Shown: piece after piece, positions 25,383-36,021 of the stretch
How positions within the stretch are numbered: the first letter of the stretch is position 1
How the letters are laid out: each line of letters starts with the position of its first letter
Origin: Schistocerca nitens
Lineage: Eukaryota; Arthropoda; Insecta; Orthoptera; Acrididae
Length of the DNA stretch: 64,000 nt
Assembly: GCF_023898315.1 (NCBI RefSeq)
Contig: NC_064616.1
Span: 648,888,974-648,952,973, forward strand
Reading direction: 5' to 3'
Made by a program: the position numbers and the translations under genes
The notes under the pieces: generated by a model
Told to the model about the DNA's origin: nothing
The model's input: only the letters and a program-made list of their open reading frames with translations
Databases searched by the model: none

Positions 25383-26687
25383 GAAGGTCCCATTTGAGAT
25401 TAAGAGGAATTCTTTCAGAACAAAATAAACTTAATATTTAAAGATTTGGTTTGCAATATATTATTACAAAAGAACATAAATAATTAATTTTTTTGGAAGA
25501 AATATGAAATCTTAGGTTGCTTTGCTTCTTTCAAATTTTTCTTAGAATAAAATCATGTGCACTGCAAGCAAACATTTTCAGGCTCATTAAAATTTAGAAG
25601 TTCCTTGTCAACCTGCCCTTTCTGCTTGCTTTGGTCTCCTCTAGCACCTCTAAGTGTTGTTACAGAGGATTCTTTGAATTATAAATACAAGTCTCTGATT
25701 GATTGTGCAGTATTATGTGCATTAATAACTCCTTCTATACCTTGCAGATCTGTGTCTGCAAAACCCTTCTCTACCCAGGGATTTTCCCAGTTGCCATGAG
25801 ACATTGTTCATGAGGAGAAGAGTATCACTTTGACAATGGAAAAACCTGACAGTATTTGGGCTGAATTTGTTTTCCAGGCTTTGTTTAGTGTTGTTTTAAT
25901 CACTTCATTTTATGTAATAATCAAATTTTTTACTGTAAACAAGATATGTTTCCCAGAAGGCATGAACAACATGTGTGTGAGTCAGGGTTAAGAATTGGAA
26001 TTGTAAGACACTCAGTGTCTGTGAATGGTATCAGCATCATCTCTGTTTCTCCTAGTATCACTGAGCACCTATGCCAATGCCAGGATCAAATCTGAGGACT
26101 ACACCCAGGAAGCATATTGTTTCATTTTCATGTTATCCAAGCATTATCACCCTCATTCTATAAGTAGACTGAGCCCAAAACTTCCCTTCATTGGATAATA
26201 AGAACTATCCTGCAACTGCAGCAGTTTTTTCTCACATTACTAATAAGTACAGTATTTCTTTGGAAAAGGTTAATGAGGATATCCACTTCCATTTTTGAAT
26301 GTGAACATCTAATGAAGTTCAATAAAATAATGTAAAGACACAAGTATATAAATTTTAGGTAAAACAGTGAATTCAGCCAAACAACTGTGGGTCTGTGTTC
26401 TCTGGACTAGTGATACAATTATGTGTTTCCATAAAATCTAGAATGAACATAGAAACAAAAACAAGAAAGTCAGAAAGCCCATGTTACAGAAATTAAAAAA
26501 AAAAAAAAAGAAAGAAAGAAAGAAAACATGCACATGCAGCAGGAAATGTCCATTCTCTGGGAGCCAAGAAACTGATAATGAAAATTTGAAATGTGGGAAA
26601 GATTAGCAGCCCATCACATACATCATTAAAGAAAAGGCAACATAAGACTTGGCGAGAAGGAAGCATACGTGCCTACAAACAAACAAA

Positions 26688-26720
<33 letters not shown>

Positions 26721-28620
26721 TCAAAGTAGATGAGTGATGGCCCAGTAATCCTCACATTTTAAATTTTCAGAATCCGACAGTAATGGAAGATAATATTACT
26801 GAGTCATTAAGCTATTGTTAAGCAATGCAATAATGGCAAGTTAATTTTATTTACAACAAAGAAAGTATATCAACTGCCGTATTACTGCAGTTTGAATGAA
26901 GACTTATATAAAATTCTGTTCTGTTACAAATTGAATTTCACTCCATACTTTTTTCAAACAATAAATGTAAAACTTTATGACAAGTTAATATTTACTTTTT
27001 GGTGAGAGATACATTTCAGCCTTGTTCAACATAAGAAAGGAACTAATGTCATAGCTTTAAATTAGTTAACATTAACTCTGTTACATATGTAAGTGAAACT
27101 GAATGTTACATGATAAGTCTGTCAATCATTTTTTGTAAGGGAGAAAGATATTAATCGTGGTACTCTACCTTTTACATAATAAACCATTGGCAACACCAAG
27201 CAACCCAGCAAATCATGAGTGAGGCTGAATGCGAAGGGCTGCAGGAGCATAATAAGGATTTTGGGGCGGCGGGCGTCTGCACAAACCATACAGCCGCCAT
27301 TGCACATCACATCACAATACAGCTGACACGTATATATAGTTATTTATATATACTGGAAAATGTCACTATAAACTTCACAGAGCCTCATACATCATCCATA
27401 ATAAAACTGTCAATATTTTTGTGACATGAATTAATTACTTTACTAGAGGTTCTCCCTCCAACTTTTAATTGAAAGACAGAATTTAAAGAAGTTCAATTAA
27501 TTTTACTTGCAAGTATATCAAATTAATGTCACTGAGCCATAATATGGCATGCTTCTGATTAAGACCTTAACTGTATATGCTCTAATACTTTCACTACTAT
27601 GGCATTAGTTCTTAAGTTAATTTTGAGTGCATCTGAAGGTATCTCATAAATAAATATTGTAAAACTGTGTTGCATTATAGCAACAATTTACTGTTTCTTT
27701 AAATGATACCTACCATCTAAACACTATTTACTTGTCATCTGTGTCACAAAATCAATAATAGTTTGTCTTACACATATGAATACCAAAACAGCACTACTAC
27801 TTCCTAAGTCATATGAAGAGAATGTATTAGTTTTTTTTTTTTTTTTTTTTAATTTAGCAACTCATTATGTACACAGTTTTCCTGCACCATTTTTTCATCT
27901 TGTGAATTAACAGAAGCTGAAATGAAATAGAGTGTACTGATAATAGCTGTTCATTTACACTAACTCAATATATATCTATCCATCCCCTTTCAATGGAAAA
28001 AAACTCTTCACTTTTCTACAAAATATACTACAGTGCAAGCTTAGCTACATTTTTCAGCACCCAACATACTTTCCCACATTCAACAGTGTTAGCATTTATT
28101 ACACAAGAAGCTACAAAACAGCCACCATCACAATCACAAAAAAGCAACCCACATGAAAAACAATTTTTTAATTAAAAGCTTGAACTAATAGTAAAAAGAT
28201 TACAGCAGACAATAATGGAAAGTAACAGCCAAATATGATTTCAGCCTCCTTCCTTGATCATCTTTCCAAAGTAATAAATTCAAGCAGCCTCATTAATAAA
28301 CAAGTCATGTGGGATACAAAAATCCAGTATATGGATAATAGGGCAATTTTAGGCAGTTTTACAATACTCTTTGAAACTGATCTCTAAACACCACAATATC
28401 AAATCCATGTAATTCTATGTACTGGTTACTGATAGTAAAATGAAAAACTGCTGCTGTTTCTTATTTCTTAATGCTTTTTTCTTCAAATGCTATCTCAAAG
28501 ATAAAGCTGTTAATTAATGCAAATATCAAGTATGAAAAATCTAGGCATACTACTGTAAGTAAATGTGGACAGTGTAGTGAAGGTAACACGTACAGTATAC
28601 TAAATTAAATGTCCAAATAC
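25383..28620. other. Intronic sequence between SINE and kinase exon
   Basis: AT-rich, with an A-rich AAAG run near 26495-26524, a CA run at 26693-26720 and a T run near 27832-27850. No gene or recognised element. Short frames look random. Confidence 0.5.
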
Positions 28621-28779
28621 CTGTTTTGTGCTATTTTTCGCAATGTGTCTGGACACCGTATCAGTTTGTCCAACGTCTTGACTATTGACGCAAATGTTGG
28701 CCTGTGAGTTCTTTCCTTCTGCCAGCAGTCCAGCATTAATTGATATATTGCTTCTGGACAGTCCATTGGAGCAGGAAGC
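28621..28779 (-). CDS. Eph: Eph receptor tyrosine kinase, end of kinase C-lobe
   Basis: This exon is 159 bp: one base completing the arginine of the previous exon, 52 codons, and two bases of another arginine codon. It encodes LPAPMDCPEAIYQLMLDCWQ and then KERTHRPTFASIVKTLDKLI, the conserved end of the kinase C-lobe with its CW..ER..RP signature. The linker RCPDTLRKIAQN follows. The acceptor is tttttacag and the donor gtattt. Joining this exon to the SAM exon at 5784 restores AG+G, an in-frame arginine. The intron between them is 22.8 kb and contains the 4-kb tandem duplication. Confidence 0.95.
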
Positions 28780-29703
28780 CTGTAAAAATTTGTATCAAAA
28801 GAAGTTAAAAGACTTTGTCCAACTAACACTGCAACAGAAAAACACCTGGGCAAAAATCAGTTTCTTTGATAGGGATTCAATTTAGTAATGTTTAGCCGAA
28901 AAATAAATTCAGTGTAATATTATTTAGGCTATCATCAAGACACAGTTTTACATCTGCAGTTACATTTCTGATATTAATACAGAAATGAAACTTAGCATGT
29001 GATCTCTAAGAACATAAAATCATTATACAATGCAAAAACTAGAGAACGGTAAAGCAATATTATTTACAATAGCAATGGAAGCATTAAAGTATATACGTAT
29101 GTATGATTAATACTAGTTACTTTTGTGTATTGCTTCAAAGCAGCTTGTGAAGGAAATGATGTAATATGTTTTTATTTTCTTGCAACATAAAAATAGAAGT
29201 TAGCAACATGTGGAACAGAAACAATACATCAAGTATTACAGGAAATTTAGATGTCCATGGATGGAATAGTCTGCAACATTCATGATGTTAGTGTCTCATA
29301 CAACAATTATAAACATGGCTTAATATTAATGAGAAGCAATGAACTTTCTCCAAGGTATGAAGTATTGATAAAGTGTCACTGAATTAGAACAATGCCATTT
29401 CCAGAGTGAAGAAATTTCTGATAACATTGTGATCAGAAGAAATCCCACATTCAGGTTTAACAAAAGTGTTCTCTGTGACAACACTTCTTCATAATGCTGA
29501 AATAAGTGCAACTTCTATAACTTAAGATCATACTACATAGAACAGAGACAAGACAAAGTGTCTAGAGAGTTCTGTAATGGAAATCAGGTGGGCATTGAGT
29601 AATACAATGACAAAGTCAAGGCACAGTTATTAAATTGGAAATATTAAATGGGCAAAAATTAAATTTCACAATTATAAGCAAAAGGGGAAGGAGGAAGGCA
29701 GAG

Positions 29704-29797
<94 letters not shown>

Positions 29798-29844
29798 TGA
29801 TAAAATGTTCACTTTTCCTTTGTATCTAAAACATTTTCACTTAC
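28780..29844. other. Short Eph intron (1065 bp)
   Basis: The shortest intron of the gene seen here, between the activation-segment exon and the C-lobe exon. It holds the composite microsatellite at 29706-29792 and no transposon. Confidence 0.85.
29706..29792 (+). repeat. Composite (GT)n(GA)n microsatellite near Eph donor
   Basis: About 37 bases of GT are followed by about 50 bases of GA. In the Eph transcript this reads as a (UC)n block then a (AC)n block, starting about 52 bases after the donor of the activation-segment exon, inside a 1065-bp intron. CU and CA repeats are known binding platforms for PTB and hnRNP L-type splicing regulators. Confidence 0.9.
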
Positions 29845-30023
29845 CTGTAACCCTTCTCTATAGACTTAATTACATCTTGATTACTCCAGTTCCAATATGG
29901 TCTTTCGCCGTAAGACATAACTTCCCAACAAACAATTCCGAAACTCCACACATCTGATGCAGATGTGAATTTCCTGAATGCAATAGCTTCTGGCGCTGTC
30001 CATCTTACTGGAATTTTTCCTCC
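29845..30023 (-). CDS. Eph: Eph receptor tyrosine kinase, activation-segment exon
   Basis: This exon is 179 bp, 59 codons plus the first two bases of an arginine codon. It begins [20 protein letters not shown], covering the P+1 loop and the APE motif, and continues [20 protein letters not shown] with the invariant aspartate of helix F. It ends [19 protein letters not shown] before the split arginine. The donor gtaagt is strong. The acceptor is AAG, less common than CAG or TAG, and the tract before it is a TTTA microsatellite. A cysteine stands where vertebrate Eph kinases usually have methionine (GIVMWEV). The intron that follows is only 1065 bp and carries a long CU/CA repeat about 50 bp past the donor. 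Confidence 0.96.
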
Positions 30024-30056
30024 CTTACAATAAATAAATAAATAAATAAATACATA
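30024..30056 (+). repeat. (TAAA)n repeat forming an acceptor tract
   Basis: Six to seven TAAA units directly flank the activation-segment exon. Read on the transcript strand they form a TTTA run that serves as the pyrimidine-rich tract before the AAG acceptor at 30023/30024. Confidence 0.85.
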
Positions 30057-30449
30057 AAATAAAATAATATTACTTCATTAAACTAGTTATTTACTGTGGA
30101 AAAGACAATATACATGTTGGGGACAATATTCTTATACTAGCTGAGAAACCAGGCACTGCAAAGGTATTTATTTATAGCTGTGCCCAAGACCTCATAATCA
30201 TTGATTTTATTTTCATCCTACAAAGTTTTTCTGTACACAGTGTTTCAAGTAGTAAGGCTGGGGCCATGAACAAAGAGCTAGTTTGCTTCACTAACACAGG
30301 AGAGAGCCATGTAGAGCTGGCTGTGCAAAAAGCAACTGACACTAAGGTCCACATCTGCAACACACAGAAACTTTTATTGTGCTTTGTCTACAGTCACAGC
30401 ATAGCTCACAGGGAATTGTACACATTTCAAGCAAAATGGTAAACTGTTA

Positions 30450-30614
30450 GGAATAAGTGGGATTGAGGGTACAAAAAATCAGTTTACTGCAACACTTCCC
30501 ATCAAAATTTCCCTTCTTTGATGTTAAATTGGAATAAGTGGGATTGAGAGTACAAAAAATCAGTTTACTGCACCACGTCCCATCAAAATTTCCACTTCTT
30601 TGATGTTAAATTGG
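30450..30614. repeat. Two-copy tandem repeat of about 81 bp
   Basis: Two units starting ggaataagtgggattgag near 30450 and 30531, with a few mismatches, inside the Helitron. Confidence 0.85.
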
Positions 30615-30986
30615 AGAGAACTAACTTCATGCCTCTGTGAGTGAAGGCTTCTGAGGAGAGAGATAATGCATGATGCTCTCGATTAGACTTACATCGCACC
30701 TCAATTCCAGAAGGAATTTCCAAAGAGTGAGTAAAAGCCTGATCTTCTCAAGCCACAGCAAGTCTTGCCTCACCATCTTAATAGGATTCCTGAGACTGCA
30801 TTGTACTCAGTGCTTTAGCCATTCTAGTGTATTCAGAAAGACTTGACCCTTTTCTTGGCATTTTTATTCATGAACAAAATGAACTGTAATGAGCTGGAAC
30901 TCAAATCACAAAGCAAACTTTTCGTAGCAAAGGATATAAATAAGACCTATCAAAAGAAGCAAAGCAATGTCGTTAAGTTTTTAATA

Positions 30987-32211
30987 CAAGGTGTACAACT
31001 TTGCTTCCGCCGTTTGCTGATAGGTGGCGACAATGGTAAGTAGCGGTCGAAAGAAACAGATCAAAGACATCAGGCAGTTAGCTTCGACCTCGCTCAACAT
31101 AATCTCATTCAAACATTAGTTGATTTGTGTCTGCATCATAAGTTGTTCTTGATTGAAAATGTCAGTTTACAAGCCTAATTCTCCTCATCTATGGGAGGTG
31201 TTACTGTTTTGATTCAATATGAAGAAAACAGCGGCCGAGTCTCATCAAATGCTCTCAAGTACGTATGGTAATGAGGCTATTAGTGAAAGAACGTGTCGTG
31301 AGTGGTTTCAACGCTTCAAGAATGGTGATTTTAATGCCGTAGACCGGCATAGTGGTGGAAGAGAAAATGTTTTCGAAGATGCAGAATAAGAGACATTGCT
31401 GAGTGAAGACTTGCATTAAACTCAAGAAGAACTGGCACGTTTAGTGGGAGTGACACAGCAAGCCATTTTAAAACGTCTCAAGGCTATGGGCATAATTCAG
31501 GAAGAAGGAAGTTGGGTCCTGTGTGAGCTGAAACCAAGAGACGTTGAAAGGCGTTTGTGAACAGTTGCTTCAGAGGCAAAAATGGAAGGGATTTCTGCAT
31601 CGAATTGTGACTGGGGACGAGAAATGGGTTCATTACGAGAACCCTAAACGCAAAAAATCATGGGGATATCCCGGCCATGGTTCCACGTTGCAGCTCGGCG
31701 TCATGTACTACAAGGTGTTAAAACCAAGTGAAACAATCACAGGTGCTCTTTATTGAACACAATTAATGCATTTGAGCAGAGCATTAAAAAACAAATGGTC
31801 GCCATACAACGAGAGGCACGATAAAGTGATTTTGCAGCACGACAACGCTCGACCCTATGTTGCAAAAGAGGTCAAAACGTACTTGGAAACCTTAAAATGA
31901 GAAGTCCTACCCCAACCGCCGTATTCTCCAGACATTGCTCCCTCTGACTATCACCTGTTTAGATCAATGGCGCATGGCCTGGCTGACCAACACTTCCGAT
32001 CTCATGAAGAAGTCACAAATTGGATCGATTTGTGGATCGCATCAAAATATGAACAATTTTTTTGACGTGGGATTCGTACACTGCCCGAAATATGGGAGAA
32101 AGTGATGGCCAGCAACGGAAAATACTTTGAATGATACATGTGTAACCAATTTGATTCATTAAAGCCTCAAATGTTGGGTAAAAAACAGCAAAAGCAAAGT
32201 TGCACTCCTTG
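30987..32211 (+). mobile_element. Mariner element with degraded transposase
   Basis: The 1225-bp element has 31-bp inverted repeats beginning tacaaggtgtacaactttgc and, at the other end in reverse complement, tacaaggagtgcaactttgc. TA target duplications are at 30985-30986 and 32212-32213. Plus-strand translation shows the helix-turn-helix piece ISERTCREWFQRFKNGDFNA, then QEELARLVGVTQQAILKRLK, HRIVTGDEKWVHYENPKRKK (first catalytic aspartate), VILQHDNARPYVAKEVKTYL (second) and YSPDIAPSDYHLFRSMAHGL (third, a D as in mariner DD34D). Several stops, frameshifts and a small deletion after the GDEKW block kill it. Length and ends are complete. It lies inside the Helitron and is therefore younger than it. 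Confidence 0.93.
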
Positions 32212-32300
32212 TACAAAAACCAAAATTAGTAAATCCATACATCCTAGTCAAGTAAATTTAATTTAATTTCATCCATCCTTGCTAGGAGGGACGAGAGGAT

Positions 32301-32852
32301 ATTTTAACCAGCAATCAGTAAACCAACAGCTGTATTTTAATCTTTAATTTATTCCAGAGGCAATCAGTTTCAGCATTCCATTATGCCATCATCAGGCCAC
32401 CTATGGTAACATAGTGGGTGAAGTTATACTGCCAGACAAAATATCATGCTAAAGTGAACCAATATCTGCACCAGTGTATGTAACATGGCTGTACATTCTT
32501 AAAACAATCTGAATGCAACTCAACTGTAGCTGTGTTACACATGCTGGTGCATATATTGGTTTGCTTTTACGTGATATTGTCTGGTAATATAAGATCAGCC
32601 ATTGTGTTATAATATAGGGCCTTGATGATGGTGGCAGCAGGAAGGGCATCTGGCCACCCTCTCCAACTACCACTGCCAAATCAATAGTAACATGGCCAAC
32701 CCTGCATTGAAGTGGGACAAAGGCCCCAAGAAAGAAAGAAAGAAAGAAAGAGGGCCTGATGATGGAATAAAGGAATGCCAAAACCAGTTGTCTCTGGAAT
32801 AAATGAGAGATTAAACTACAGCTGTTGGTTTATTTATAGCTGGTTGTATAAG
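32301..32852. mobile_element. Fold-back element with long inverted arms
   Basis: The left arm 32301-32398 and right arm 32753-32852 are imperfect inverted copies of about 98 bp. Each includes a taaaccaacagctgt segment, an attccagaggcaat-like segment and a ggcctgatgatgg terminus facing inward. The loop holds unrelated sequence, including a SINE fragment at 32618-32750. The inner arm ends carry CTGATGA plus a short hairpin plus GAAAC, a hammerhead-like arrangement (see findings). No protein-coding content. The origin is not certain; it could derive from the terminal repeats of a Penelope-like element. Confidence 0.6.
32618..32750 (+). repeat. SINE 3' fragment, same family as 23400-23896
   Basis: Matches the reverse complement of about 23400-23530 (aagggcatctggccacc, caaaggccccaag). 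It ends in an (AAAG)n tail, so it is the 3' end of a plus-oriented SINE lying in the loop of the fold-back element. Confidence 0.8.
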
Positions 32853-33652
32853 CAAAATAATTTTTTATTCATAAAGATAAAATTGTTTCACTTCAGTCTG
32901 TCACTGACATAAACTTATAAAATACTTCTGTCACTGTTTTAAAAAAAACTAAGAGCACCGCCTATAGGTTGTTTGGTGTACTACAAAACTAACACCACCA
33001 CCTATTGGTTCTCTGGTGTAACACACCATGATGATTAAACATCTGTACTACACTGAGAACACAAGTTTAGAGAAAACTTTAAATTACAATCTCCAATAAT
33101 CCAATTCTGATAAAATAAAGCCTATATGTTGCCCCAAGCTACACTCAAGTTACCATTAAAATTAGCCTAGCAGTTTTGGAGATTAAATGTGTTCAAACAG
33201 ACAGACACGACGATCAGATAAAACTTTAAATTATGAATTTTTTAATCCAGTTTTGATGAAATAAAGCCTACATGGTGCCTCAAGCTACACTCAAGTTACC
33301 TGTGAAAACCCATGAAAATTCGTCTAGTAGTTTTGGAGATTTGTGTGTTGAAACAGTCTCACACAACAGTTTTACAGTTTTATTATTAGTATAAATTATA
33401 TCAATAAATATAGTACATGTACTAAATTATAAATATGAAAGACTGTAGAATTATTGCAACAAAAGTTATACGCTACAGCATCACTATTCATTAAGATTGT
33501 ATCTTATTAGTGCAACATTGTTTTATTATTTGCCCCTTCTTTATTACATTTCCACATAAAAATGCTTGCTACCTGAAAGTGGTGTAATGTACATTGATTT
33601 TTTTAAAATTTTTGTATCTGACTAAGCTTAGTTTCAAGCCTTTAACAAAATA

Positions 33653-34478
33653 TGAGGGGCACTCAATATGTACTGCAACGCATTTTTTCTCAGCAAATTT
33701 TGCTTAAAAAATTGCGAAATTTATCCTGGGACATTGTGTAATATTCCCACATTGGCCACTATAGCTTCCTGAAGTTCCAGTAGCTGATGGTGCGTTCCAA
33801 GCAGAGAGCACTCATTGAGGTTCTTTTGCCAGAAAACCAGAACATCACAGACATTCATGGGCACTTGCAGAATGTCTAAGGAAACCTGATAATGAAAACA
33901 ATTAGGGTGAGTTATTGGGCGAGGCATCTGTCATCATTTCAACAAAAGTCACGCAAACCTGCCCGATCTCCAGCGCGATGGCCTGCTGCACACAGCTATG
34001 ACTCCTGCGATGTTGGAATGTGTGGACACATCTCATTCGAGGTGACCAATGGATCACAATCAAACACCTCGCTGCTCAACTAGACATAGTTGTTGGTAAT
34101 GCTCACAAAATTTCACTGGACTGCTCTTCCTCACGGACTCTACAGCCTGGATCTCAAACATTCCACCTTCTGTTTGGCACAATGAAGGATGCACTCTGTG
34201 GTAAGCAGCACACGCTATGGCAAGCAGTAAATGGATGATGCGAAGGTTACCAATGCAACAAGACATTAGCTGTGATGTCGACCATGGTGGGGTACTGTGC
34301 AGGCATACTGGCCTCCCAGTATGGTGGTGTAAGACCACTGCATTAAATGGGGATTATCTTGGGGGGTAAAAAGGACTTTGAAGCCAAAAGAGTGGGGAAT
34401 AATATGGTGTATTGGAATCCTGAATAGAAACACTTGTATTCAGAAAAAAGTGTTGCATTACTTATTGAGTGCCCATTA
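33653..34478 (+). mobile_element. Internally deleted mariner-like element
   Basis: Inverted ends TGAGGGGCACTCAATATGTA and, reverse-complemented, TAATGGGCACTCAATAAGTA are flanked by TA (33651-33652 and 34479-34480). The plus strand contains RGDQWITIKHLAAQLDIVVG, the second helix-turn-helix region of a mariner-type transposase. That joins directly to SLDCSS..TLQPGS and FGTMKDALCGKQ, which belong to the end of the transposase. The whole catalytic middle is deleted, giving an 826-bp copy. Such deletion derivatives can be moved by an intact relative. Confidence 0.85.
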
Positions 34479-34660
34479 TAGCTGGAGAACATTTGTAAGT
34501 TCCCTTCTTTCATTTATAATCAATTATATTCCATTCCAGTTACAAACAAAATAAATTATTGTTCTCTAAACCACACTTCAGTAGTTAACGTACAGAAAGT
34601 ACCAAAACATCTCCATATATTTCAAAATATTGATATACAATTTGTAGCGGAGCAAAAATA

Positions 34661-35856
34661 GGGCGGTTATAATGAAAGTGCAGCTACTCAAAGAGGGCCA
34701 GTGTGGGCTGTAATAATCATATGGCAGCAAAACTTGGTAGATAATCTAATGCATTAATGCAGAAGCGATTTACACTGAAAAAAAAAAAATCAGTTACAAT
34801 TTTGGTCACCAGGTCCAAATCTGGCACTGTGAATGCTAGAAAGATGTATAGAAATGTTTCTATATGTAGTAGATTACAAATGGCACAGGGACAAAAAAGG
34901 GTCAAAAAAGTGAGAAAGGTATAAGGTTGATTTTGTTATAAACCACAGCTTACACAATTTGTACAATACGTGCACCGGAGATGTTGATGAGATGCTGAAT
35001 CCATAAAACAACATAATCAACAGTCACTTGCATCAGTTGCAATAGACTCTGGGCAATGTCTTCCAGTATACTGGCCTCCAGATCAGGTAGAAACTGAACA
35101 TGTACCTGGTAAATGAGTTCTTTTAGTATTTCGCATGGATTTGGATCAGGTGATCTTGAAGGCCATGCATCTGGTAAACCTCTGGAGATAAAAACATTCA
35201 TTGAAGGTAGCATTAAGCTGATCCTCCACTGGGCAGGCAACATGAGGTGTTGCCTCATCTTGCACGAAAACTGTGGTTTCCACACAGCTGTGTTCTTCCA
35301 AAGCAGGAGTCACACGCTGTACAATGAGGTCTTAACAATGTGCAGACGTCACAGTACACGTGACAGGCCCTCTGTGTGTATTCTCTTCAAAGGAGAATGG
35401 ATCGAGAATAAAGGTGCTCGTGAATCCACACCGCACAGTCAGATATGGCAGTTGCAATGACTCATTGTGTACAACACACGGTTTAACAGTGCCCCAAATA
35501 TGGCAGTTCTGTGTATTCACTGCAACCTGTAGTGTAAAATATGCCTCGTCACTCCACAGAATGTTGCCTGGCCACATGTTATTAACTTCAATCTGTGCCA
35601 GAACATAAAAGAGTTTCACTGTCTCTCTTCTCAGCAACCATACTATTCACTCACATCACAGCATGTCATACCATGATACAAGCAGTCTACAGCACCAGAT
35701 ATGCACCTAGCGGCCAAACTGGAACTAATCTTTTTCCCAGCATAAAACGGTTCTGTGTTAGTACATTCGCATATCTATCAAATTTTGCTGCCATACAATA
35801 ATTACAGCCCAAACTGGACCTCCAGGAGCAGCTGCACTTTAATTATAACCTTGTGG
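34661..35856 (-). mobile_element. DUF4817/DDE_3-type element relic
   Basis: Subterminal inverted repeats share GGTTATAATGAAAGTGCAGCT (left) and its mirror near 35829-35850, with TA at both flanks. The minus-strand frame at 35332-35637 shows WPGNILWSDEAYFTLQVAVN (first catalytic aspartate) and NCHIWGTVKPCVVHNESLQL. The frame at 34950-35285 shows GLPDAWPSRSPDPNPCEILK, the PPRSPDL.PCD motif, and LKELIYQVHVQFLPDLEASI. The two parts are in different frames and stops occur, so it is inactive. The length of 1.2 kb is nearly complete. Confidence 0.87.
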
Positions 35857-36021
35857 TATTGCATACATTTTCCAACAGCATTCACAATTATGCTACTCAG
35901 AATGGCAGTGACATAAATATGAGAGTTCTAACAAAAAATGAATGAAATTTAAGTCCATTCAAAAGTTATTCTGTACACATCTGAGTAGGATAAACACTGG
36001 GTCTGACATTCACATAAATTA

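Larger units (their letters stand above)
30137..33395 (-). mobile_element. Helitron shell with nested insertions
   Basis: On the minus strand the 3' terminus reads ...ctcagCTAG followed by T, the Helitron CTRR end, at 30137-30140. The 5' end is near 33395 (ttatactaataataaaac). Near 30170-30430 minus-strand frames resemble the last Helitron helicase motifs: FPVSYAVTVDKAQ (like FPV..AFA.T.NKAQG) and CFLHSQLYMALSCVSEANSL (like CFSHGQLYVALSRV). Rep/endonuclease and most helicase coding is missing, so it is a non-autonomous or decayed copy. A mariner (30987-32211) and a fold-back element (32301-32852) sit inside. Related 100-bp direct repeats near 33119-33190 and 33260-33345 lie close to the 5' end. 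The boundaries are good at the 3' end and approximate at the 5' end. Confidence 0.65.
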
